The notes under the pieces are model-generated. The model made no database searches, was not told where the DNA came from, and saw only the letters and a program-made list of their open reading frames with translations. Below, piece after piece: positions 55,545 to 64,000 of a DNA stretch of 64,000 nucleotides (its first letter is position 1; each line of letters opens with the position of its first letter). Origin of the DNA: Brevipalpus yothersi (taxonomy: Eukaryota > Arthropoda > Arachnida > Trombidiformes > Tenuipalpidae); the NCBI GenBank assembly GCA_003956705.1, contig QZCP01000279.1, forward strand, positions 1-64,000. Reading direction: 5' to 3'. Position numbers and translations under genes: made by a program.

Positions 55545-55976
55545 ATGGACCCCGTGGAAGCTCTTCCCGATCCGAGTGATGTAAGTAGATGAAATTTGAT
55601 CGTGAAGATTCATTTAATTGATGCCTCGTTTTGATTGACTATCTGTGTACAGGATCTTGATGAAACTTTTTTCGAGAGAATATGTGGTCTAGCTGAAATG
55701 TTTCCAGATAGCTTGAGATCAACAACATGCTCAATGGTTGATAATAGCTTCAAGTTGGTGAAAGCGACCTACAGTTTCGGAAGACATTCGGTATGGATTG
55801 CATTCACATCAGCAATTGTTCTCTTTGGACCAGTGTGGATTGAAATTGAGAGATCTGCCATTGAACGTGAGCTCCAAAGACAGGTGAGATCATCTTTAAT
55901 GAGTGATTAGTGTATATTATATATCATTTGTTTTCGTTCTACTCTTTAGTTGCTATTGGGACCTAGAGGTGCTTGA
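55545..55976 (+). CDS. Tom22: Mitochondrial import receptor subunit TOM22
   Basis: Three exons (55545-55580, 55653-55883, 55950-55976) encode 97 residues; human TOMM22 has 142. TOM22 sits in the outer mitochondrial membrane, binds presequences and organises the TOM pore. The acidic N-terminus is short (MDPVEALPDPSDDLDE). The core motif ERICGLAEMFPDSLRS matches the family's ER-WGL-EMFPE-VR. A basic patch leads into the membrane segment HSVWIAFTSAIVLFGPVWIE. The last exon adds only LLLGPRGA, matching the family's ILLGP. The shorter N- and C-termini explain the small size. It converges on the coiled-coil gene, 248 bp between stops. Confidence 0.9.
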
Positions 55977-56223
55977 AGCGCTTTTCTCCGATATACGTCT
56001 TGCCAAAGTCCTTGATGATGATTTTGTTCTCTTTGGAAAATAGATTCCAAGCACATATTCATCCCTAGTTTCATTAGCTATGATGAAAGATTTCCTTCAT
56101 CACAACAACATATTTCATATGTGAAGAATTTGAAGTTTCTCCTCACTGCTACCATATTCAAATAAAAGAAATTTACCGTATGGTTTAAAAAAATTTGCAA
56201 AAAAAAATTTCTCATCATTAATC

Positions 56224-56850
56224 CTAATCAGGCCTAGGATAGACAGGACTTATATCTGGATCATGGTCGACGAATCGTGAATCAAGATGCTCCCCAAAAA
56301 AATCTCCCATCCGAAAGAAGCATGGATCCTCATCGACTTTAGGTTTCTTAACGCTCATCCGATCATGATCGATGACTTGTTTCAGCCTTTTGATCTCGTT
56401 CTCTCTGAATGCTTCTACACTAGAGAGACTTTCTTTCAGCCTTTCAATTTCGGATTTCAACCCTGTTATCTCCTCATCTTTCTTTTGAAGAAGTTCCTCT
56501 TGCACTTTTCGATAAGCATTGGCCCTATTATTGCTATCTTCCAGCCTTTTCTCTAACATTCCAACTTTGCCCATCAGTCTTAATTCTTTATCTGGATCTA
56601 CTACTGGCACTGCTGGCACTTGAGAGAGTAGCTCGTCGAACCTTGGATCCAATTCATCATCTTGATCAATATGTGGAGATGATCCTTCCTCTTGGACTTC
56701 GAATCTGGCTTCCGATGGCATTGGATCTTCTATCCTTGAGATGACTGATCCAGATGAGATCGAGTAATTGTCTGGTCTAGGTCCAGGAAAAGATCTCTTA
56801 AGAGGTCTGTTCCGATCGGGACTTTCGAATGGTCTCTTCGGAGCTGCCAT
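56224..56850 (-). CDS. Coiled-coil nuclear-type protein, possibly ATRIP-related
   Basis: A single exon encodes 208 residues from the ATG at 56850. I do not recognise it firmly. Residues 1-35 are Arg/Pro-rich (KRPFESPDRNRPLKRSF) and could be a nuclear localisation signal. An acidic stretch near 60-80 includes DQDDELDPRFDELLSQ. Residues about 88-165 form a strong coiled coil with Lys/Glu-rich heptads. The C-terminus has a short hydrophobic patch (CFFRMGDFFGEHL). The order, basic start, acidic helix, then Glu/Lys coiled coil, resembles the N-terminal part of ATRIP, the ATR-interacting protein. ATRIP is about 790 residues, so this would be much shortened. That is a low-confidence idea. It is divergent from the PPIG-like gene. 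Confidence 0.6.
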   Translation of the reverse strand: MAAPKRPFESPDRNRPLKRSFPGPRPDNYSISSGSVISRIEDPMPSEARFEVQEEGSSPHIDQDDELDPRFDELLSQVPAVPVVDPDKELRLMGKVGMLEKRLEDSNNRANAYRKVQEELLQKKDEEITGLKSEIERLKESLSSVEAFRENEIKRLKQVIDHDRMSVKKPKVDEDPCFFRMGDFFGEHLDSRFVDHDPDISPVYPRPD

Positions 56851-57550
56851 AATGAGGCTCTCTTGTTGAGTCCAGGAAAACTTTAGCTAAGGGTAAAATA
56901 ATTATTTGATCAATATTTGAGACGATTTGAGATTAATTATCTTCAGGTATATGAATAAATATGAGTAAACATATCATGACAAGTAATCACAATTCGAGAA
57001 AGCTTTTTATTGGTCCAAAGTGCTCAGATCTAGTGAATAATATTTGTTCCAACATGTGATATGTAATTATGTTTTTATGATTGCTTGATCAATTATTAGC
57101 TGTAAATTGAGCAGAAATTTTACTTACTTTCGATAATGACAACGATTGGTCTTGATATGAGTTGATGTGAAGAGAGGAAAAAAGCTCTATCAAAGTTGAT
57201 TGATTGTCAATTTGAAAGTGAAACACATTCTTCAAAACACATACGCTTATTAATTAATTGTTTAACTGATCGGTAAGAATCTTCTCATCTTGATAGAGCA
57301 TCACATTTGAATAACACTTTATGATCAAAGAATCTGTTCAATTGATTTTTTAACTATCAATTTAACAATTTTTAAAGCGCTTAAATTTTAAGATCCTTCA
57401 CTGACAATTGTGAGTGCGCGCTTCTTGTCACTGTCAATGTTTATGTTTTTACGCTTCTATGTTTTTGTCTTCAATTGAGAAAGCTTTTCGATCGGCTTGA
57501 GTGTTCAGTGTGTGTGTTGGATTGATAGCTTTTTAATTGTGATTGTGACA

Positions 57551-59894
57551 ATGGTCTCATCAACGCTGAAAGTTAGACCGAGATGCTTTTTTGACATTAC
57601 AATTGGTAATAAGCAAGGTGAGTAGGGTTAAAGTTTGGCTTGATAGCTGTCAATTGATTGATTTTTCCATTTTATTTTCCTGTACACAAACACTCACAAG
57701 TTGGTCGAATAATATTTGAGCTGTATAATGATATATGTCCAAAAACATGCGAAAATTTTCGAGCTCTCTGTACAGGTAAGATTTTTTTGAGGATAAATAA
57801 TTTTTCTTATTTGATGAATAATGTTCCTGGATGTCATCCGTTTTTTAGGAGAGATGGGTAACGGTCAAACTACTGGTAAACCATTGCATTATAAATCGGT
57901 TGTCTTTCACCGCGTGGTCAAAGGATTCATAATCCAAGGAGGCGATTTTTGCTTCGGTATATTTTCAAATTCATCTGAGCTTGTTCATCAATAATTTTGC
58001 TGATTCTATCATCATAAGAAAATCATGGAAATCATTGAAAAACGAAAATAACTGTAGTGTTTAATGAAACAGGAAATGGACGAGGAGGCGAATCTATTTA
58101 TGGAGGTACCTTCAAAGGTGAGGGAATTTTAGCAACAGTAATCAAGATTTTTGATTGCCTTTCTAATCTGCTAAAGATGAGAGTTTTGAACTCAAGCATG
58201 ACGAACCATTCCTTTTATCAATGGCAAATCGTGGACCAAATTCAAATGGATCTCAATTCTTCATGTAAGAAACTGAACTTCCTCCAATTCTTATCGAATC
58301 AAATGTATCGATTTTCTCTCTTTTTCCAGAACCACCAAAAAAGCTCCACATTTGGATAAGTAAATATTTGCCTTGTCGAAAGTTATTTTTTTCTAGCTTT
58401 CCTTATGATTTCCTCCCATAGAGTTCATGTTGTCTTTGGTCATGTTCTGGAAGGACAGAACATTGTAGAGGAAATAGAGAATCAAAAAACTGATAAAGAT
58501 CATAGACCTCTGGTTGATGTAGTGATCTCTAACTGTGGAGAGTTAGTGCCTCAGATTAAAAAAAGTACGTTTTCTTATATCAATTACCGTTTCCAATAGA
58601 TAACACAAACTTTTCTCTTAGCTGCCAAAAAGAAGAAGAAAAAGGCATCCTCTGAATCAGATGATGAATCTCCTGAGAAGTCTAAAAAGTCAAAAAAGAA
58701 GAAACATAAAAAAGAAAAAAAGCACAAAAGTGACAAAGCCGATCTAAACGAGGAGAAAAGGTTTGTTATTATTCGTTGCTCCTTTATGAATTCACCTCAA
58801 ACCCTTGTTTTTTCTAGGGAAGATAAAAAAGCAGACGCTCTAGAAACTGACTTTGAGTGTAGTGTCAAACCTGAAGAAATTCCTGATATTCCCGCAAACA
58901 AATTCTTAATGAGAGGACTGAAAGAGCCAGAAAACGATGATTATAAGAAAGAAAATCAAGAAAATCTTTCCAAAGCTGATAAGATCAGGTCATCTACTCG
59001 TGTTACCAGGTCTGGTAGAAAAATCAGAGGGAGAGGATTCAGGGTAAGTGTGATCATCTCATGGTCTGTTAATTTGCTATAATTTTCAAGCGTCCGCTTT
59101 CCAGAGATATCGAACCCCATCACCTGGAGATAGACGTGCTAGAAGTGAAACACCTCCTCACTGGAGATATGCTCAAGCACGAGTCAAAAAGCTCGATGAG
59201 GTTATGAAACCTGATGGCAAAAGGTAATTCCACTAATTAAAATTCATTTCTCTAGATTAATGGTCTAACTTTCTACAGAAATACAAGAGAATCAGAAAAT
59301 CGTAGTGGCAGAGATACTGGGGATCAATATAATCGAAGAGATGACAGGCTTGTCTCTCGCTCTGACCGTTTTATTGCATCAAGATTCGATAGAAGGTAAG
59401 TGTGTAAAAGGTTTTTCAGCATAGCCAGTTCTAATTCCAGTGTTTCTCCCCATTTTTACAGAGACCGACGGAATGATAATTACACTCGACGAGAAACCTA
59501 TAGAGAAAGATTCGACTATAGGTACAAATCTCGCTCAGATCAAGATAGGCGAGAGCATAACGACTCTGATAGATCTGATCAGCGATGGTCTCAGAAAGAA
59601 CACCATCGAAGTAGCCATAGAGTAGAAGAACGAGCTCGCTCTCGCTCTCACCATCGTTCTCCAGATGCAGATCGAAATTCACATCGACGCAATCGAAATG
59701 AGCCCAAAGAGCAACGCAGAAGATTCACTGAGAAGTCATCCGTCGGGGAAAATTCTGGTAAAAGTAGAGAACGTGAACAAAACTCCAAGAGTGCACCTAT
59801 CGATGTTCAAGGTCAGAAGGAAGAAATCCCAAATTCAAAGAATTCTGATACTCCGATAAATACTCTGTCGGTGGAGAAGGAGTCAAAGGAATAA
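57551..59894 (+). CDS. PPIG: SR-rich nuclear cyclophilin, PPIG-like
   Basis: Twelve exons (57551-57617, 57701-57775, 57849-57956, 58073-58117, 58177-58264, 58330-58359, 58422-58564, 58622-58760, 58818-59043, 59105-59223, 59279-59395, 59462-59894) join in phase to 529 residues. Family members are peptidyl-prolyl isomerases of nuclear speckles that contact splicing factors. The cyclophilin domain spans about residues 8-180, with FHRVVKGFIIQGGDF (catalytic Arg), GNGRGGESIYGG and SMANRGPNSNGSQFF. The position equal to Trp121 of cyclophilin A is His (APHLDKVHVVFG), as in PPIG and NKTR, which implies weak cyclosporin binding. A Lys-rich block follows (KKKKASSESDDES), then IPANKFLMRG and RSETPPHWRYAQ, both typical of PPIG. 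The last exons are Arg/Ser/Asp-rich. Exon 4 could start 15 nt earlier at 58058 in the same frame; I chose 58073 because it restores the family spacing. Confidence 0.95.
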
Positions 59895-62488
59895 TGATTT
59901 TCAACTAGGGCAGGTACTCTTCATGTACTAATCTTTTCGTTCAACTACTTACTAACTCCGAGCCAACAACACTCGGCTCTTGCAGTATTTATTGAAATTA
60001 TTCAAATTTCGGTTTTTCAATCATCAAGATGAACCTTAAAGTTATTTCGAGGGGAGCATTTTTATCTCTGCATTTGAACGATATACATGTACACTATGCT
60101 CACTGAATCCCGAAACTATCCATGAGGAGCATGGGCATTTTCTCGCTCTAGGGTCAGAGAGTGACTTGTAGTCGGAACTCAAGTGTAGAATTCGTTTCTC
60201 AGCCTGAGCATCGCTTCTCAGTCATTTAAACTTCCAGCGAATGAGTCAATGTCGTTGTCTAGAGTTTCGAAAAATACCTCACTTTCAAAATTGTCAAAAT
60301 TCTATCAACAACTGTCTATTGACTGCACGATTCTTTATTCTAAATTGTAAATATTTTTCGAATAAATTCAACATTCATGCAAGTACAGCTACTTCATTAT
60401 TGCTGGATATTTCAATTTGCCTTTGCCCTTGTGAGAAAATTTCATCCGCTCAGGACCAGAATTCTCAATTTTCCGATGACGATCGCTAATCTTGCACCGA
60501 GATTCTCATGGACCGAAAACACCCGAAATCCTTTAGAGGAATCAGTTTACCAGTGATACAGATGATTGATCAGAGATGAGATCAGTCCCAAAAATCTAGA
60601 TTTAAGCAGTAAGGAACAAAAAGGAGATGACATGAAGACAGACACTTCCGAGCTTACACCTTCTTTCGACCTTAAATTCTCCCTCCATTGTGCCTAAGCC
60701 ACTTCCTGGGAAGTCCGCTCTATTATTGCGACCCAGTACCGCTGCATCCTCTTTAGCCTCTTCCGCTACTAGCCCCAAGCATAATTTGATGGTTCCATTG
60801 TTCTCCAATTCTCTAAAACAAAAAGCTTACTCTCGAATACATTCTTATCTCAGCTCAACTTCTTTTGATCTAGTTTTAACATCTGACAAGATCCTTCCGA
60901 CGAATTCATCCAATTTAACATCACCTCTAAGTACGTCTGTAATGGCCAATTACGGTCACAAAATAGAGCTGTAATTCAGGGATAGAAGATTTGATATCAC
61001 ATTTTTTGGAAAGAATAATTGTCCACTACCAAAGAAAACTAATTGAAAATCTTTTATTATCGGGGAAAATCTTCCACCGATTTAAATGAGTTCAGACCAA
61101 AGCGAATAACCTTCAATCGAATTCACATCTGAGGCTCCTTCGATAAATTTACAACCGTCATCATAAGAGAAAAAGATAAAGCTCTCATCTGTGTGATCGT
61201 ACTTGATCATCACTTGTGATCATCATCTCATACGATCACTAGTGTCAAAGTGTCGAGTTGAGCTATTTTCACTCGAAACGAAACATGAGCATAGACAAAT
61301 GATGAGAAGAAAGGCCTTCATTTTTTTATCTCGATTCGATCAAACCATCAATATTTTGCCAGCAAAAAAACGATCTAAATGAAAATCTTAATTTTTCCAT
61401 TTCTGCTATTCTCAATGAATGGTGTTTTCTCTTGTAAGAAGTGGAAAAAAAATCTTATCAATATCATATGAAGAGCAAAATTAACTGTATCGCGACGTAG
61501 ATGCTTGCTGATCGTACCGAAGCTCAAGGCTAATTATGATGTCTCTCTCTCTCACACACAAACACACACATCAAAGTGAGTCTTTGGGAAAAAAATGATA
61601 CACACATGTTCATCTAGTGGAGTGTAAATTTCAAACAGACTGTACTCATAAATTTTGAATTGAAAATTTTTCCAAACCGTATCAGCATCCATCATGTGTT
61701 CCATCATGTTATCATCGAAAATGAGATAGTTTTCGCTATGTTACTTACTGTTAACTTCTGCCGCAAGGAGGACTGACAAGCTGATTCTTTGGTTTTTAAG
61801 TGGTTTTTAAAAGCTTCTCTCTCTGATCAGCCTTTGACTGTGCAAGAGATAGAGATAGAAAGAGAGAGAGAAAGAGCAATGTTCTCTCTTTCACATCTTC
61901 ACCCATCATTAACATTACATGTCTTAAAAAAATGTCTAAATATTTTACCTTAATTGTGCTTGTCTGAATGAGTGTAAAAATATAAATATACACATCTTAA
62001 TGTCCATTTTGTGGTGTTTTTAAGCTACCATTACAATACTTGTTTGGTAGCCAGCTAGAAAGGGAAGAGGAAAGTACAACATCAACAATAACAACAACAC
62101 CATTAAAAGGCTGTGATGTGTGGACTATGGTGTGGTCTTAGATTTAGTTGAAAAATTATATCTTGTATGAAACACTGAACCAAATCAATTATCCACCAAA
62201 GATATCGCCCTCAAGCGATACGTTTTGCTCGAAAATGTTGAGCAGAATACTCCCTTTATGTAACAATCACTTTTATATTGAAAGGTAATTAACTATTGAG
62301 ATTGTTTTCATAGCTTGTTGACTAATGACTTCCAACTCGAGCTGCAGCAGGATCTCTTGATCAAATTGCATCTGAGTGTTGTAAATTTGAGTGTAAAATT
62401 TTTGAGAGCTTCCTTTATGATGGAAGCATTTCACCTATTGGATACAAGTTACAGATCGTTGATCTCTTCCATTTATATCATCTAATAG
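59895..62488. other. Region upstream of the RhoGAP domain exons
   Basis: About 2.6 kb that probably holds the PPIG 3' UTR and, further right, upstream exons of the RhoGAP gene. I could not place any exon with certainty. The stretch at about 60690-60920 is open on the plus strand and Ser/Leu/Thr-rich (for example TAASSLASSATSPKHN). It has a possible acceptor (GTGCCTAAG) before it and a possible donor (TCT|GTAATG) near its end, so it is a weak exon candidate. The rest is AT-rich. Confidence 0.45.
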
Positions 62489-63413
62489 GGTCAAGTTTGG
62501 TGTTCCCTTGGACCAAGTGTGTTATATACACAACGATATTCCTGGACCCTTGTTGATATTGATACTGAAGCTCAACAAAGAGGGACCTTACAAGAAAGAT
62601 GTTTTCAGGGCTCCAGGACATCAGGCTAATATGAAAAAATTGATTCATTTTCTACAGGTCAGTAATTGTGTCGAGAAATATCTTTCAAGTTTGCTTAGAA
62701 ATCAAACGCATGGACGATATTTCCTGCTTTATGGTGATGAGAAATCATTCAAATGTCAACCTCCTCCTTCATTAATAGACTGGTCGTTTGGTGAACATCG
62801 ACAATTTCAGTGTATATACTATTGCATCGGTGCTGAAGAAATTTCTTCGCAAATTGCCTGATGGCATTTTTGGTCACGAGGTGGAATGTCGCTTATTCGA
62901 CTTGATCGATGGCGATGATGTGGATGAAAAGCGGGAAGAAATTCATCGGTAATTTGTTAACGCCTATTAACCATTATTAACCATTTAATAGATTCCCCGT
63001 TTGCTTTTTTCTCCATCAAGTTGAGTTAGTCATAAATTCTCACTCATTGTTGATTAGACTTCTAGTATAAGTCATCAATCCAGTATTCAAATATTGTTTC
63101 CGATAGCCCCAAGTCCTAGCCATGATCCCATCAAGGAGAATCACGATAGCAATTATCAAATTACATTGTAATGTTGACATGTTATCTTTCTTTTCTCGAG
63201 TTTAGATTGATTACTTCATTGCCGATAGTCAATCAACATCTTCTCGTACTACTCTTTGGAACTTTTCATGCAATTGCGAATGCAAGTGAAAGAGCCAACA
63301 CCGGAATGACCAGTGGAGCATTGGGTGTGTCTGTTGCTCCATCTTTCTTTCAAAGCTGTGTCTCTGATGGTTGCAAAATTGCCAAGATGGAAGATGTCCA
63401 GAGATTCAAGGTA
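62489..63413 (+). CDS. Rho GTPase-activating protein, RhoGAP domain only (partial gene)
   Basis: Three in-phase exons (62489-62657, 62779-62948, 63206-63413) encode most of a RhoGAP domain. The gene continues in both directions: the first exon starts mid-codon after an acceptor and the last ends at AAG|GTAATT. RhoGAP domains switch off Rho, Rac or Cdc42 by speeding GTP hydrolysis. The start KFGVPLDQVC fits the family's FGVPL opening. The arginine finger is in KKDVFRAPGHQANMKKL. TIASVLKKFLRKLPDGIF corresponds to the conserved VA-LLK-FLR-LP helix. LITSLPIVNQHLLVLLFGTF and SGALGVSVAPSFF match the last two blocks. The pattern is closest, from memory, to the ARHGAP20/TAGAP group, but this is not firm. 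Confidence 0.88.
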
Positions 63414-64000
63414 ATTGTTTTTTAATGTTCATTAAAAATACAAAACGGTCTACACCCTACTCAAAGGGAGAAAGAAGGGAAAGAGAGCATCTCAATGGCA
63501 TCATCGTTCGTGCCAATGCCCTCTCGAGAGCTGGAACTACACTCCACTCTCAGTTCCAGATAGGCGCGATTAACTCTTTCGGACTCTAATCCTTGCATGC
63601 CAGTGGATTTTAAACGATTAGATAAGCATAGATAAACTGATTTCGGTCGTGTTATCATTAGACAGTTAGTCTTCCGTGACAGTTACCATCTCATATCTCT
63701 CGAACAACTGACTCATGCATAATGAAAACGAATGCTTTTACGTACTGTTCAGTTCGTTATCCGAGCCTCATCTAGCGATGAACTTTTATTTTGTCAATTT
63801 TGTTTGCTTTTCAATTTCTACAGCAGTAGTGGAGTCGTAGTGGAGATGGTATACTTCATGACTGTTCTTCTTGTAGTCTTCTCTTGATTTCAAACATCAA
63901 TTTAGCAACTCCATAATTCATCCTCATACAAATTTAGACTACCAAAACATTGCACATTTTAGTTTGATTACTCAGTCATACTCATTGAATCAGCATAGAT

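Overview
The window looks like a compact, AT-rich nuclear genome from an animal, most likely an arthropod. Genes are split by short introns with canonical GT/AG borders (many under 120 bp). Long GA/CT microsatellites are scattered throughout. There is an Arrowhead-type LIM-homeobox gene, an arthropod-style gene name for the LHX6/8 class. A mite or another arthropod with a small genome is my best guess, but the species cannot be fixed from sequence alone. There is no bacterial, viral or CRISPR content, and no complete transposon.

Layout, left to right. 1-2401: GA-rich DNA with no recognisable gene. 2402-3847 (+): RASSF1/5-like Ras-association protein. 4332-5930 (-): PPM1K-like mitochondrial PP2C phosphatase with a 5-nt micro-exon. 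6927-9206 (+): intronless XPD/ERCC2 helicase. 10060-12090 (+): cytosolic tyrosyl-tRNA synthetase that lacks the usual metazoan C-terminal domain. 12699-13340 (-): divergent paired-like homeobox gene. 15326-22577 (-): Arrowhead LIM-homeobox gene with large introns full of GA/CT tracts. 24739-27104 (-): NDUFS1 of complex I. 27643-28909 (+): queuosine-nucleotide N-glycosylase QNG1. 29277-29773 (+): ribosomal protein eL34. 29931-30299 (-): UQCC2-like complex III assembly factor. 31619-33033 (+): CDK1/2-like kinase. 34269-35148 (+): adiponectin-receptor-like PAQR protein. 37151-38195 (-): tRNA-His guanylyltransferase. 38937-39422 (-): unknown acidic protein. 40262-40930 (-): frameshifted C-terminal fragment of an AAMP-like WD40 gene. 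41438-46300 (-): doublecortin-like kinase. 46301-50281: no gene seen. 50282-52521 (-): ALG9 mannosyltransferase. 53402-54864 (-): hyccin. 55545-55976 (+): TOM22. 56224-56850 (-): coiled-coil protein. 57551-59894 (+): PPIG-like SR cyclophilin in twelve exons. 62489-63413 (+): RhoGAP domain of a gene that runs off the right edge.

The genes are mostly unrelated housekeeping and developmental genes, not one pathway. Two loose themes appear. PPM1K, NDUFS1, UQCC2 and TOM22 are mitochondrial. TyrRS, QNG1 and THG1 act on tRNA, and tRNA-Tyr and tRNA-His are both queuosine substrates. I read both as chance. I found no clearly new biological system. The best leads are complementary GA/CT tracts around the LIM exons of Arrowhead, a pair of about 214-bp dispersed repeats in two introns, the 5-nt micro-exon, the shortened TyrRS, the one-residue insertion in the paired-like homeodomain, and the AAMP fragment. 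Exon borders were placed by eye from splice motifs, reading phase and remembered family sequences.
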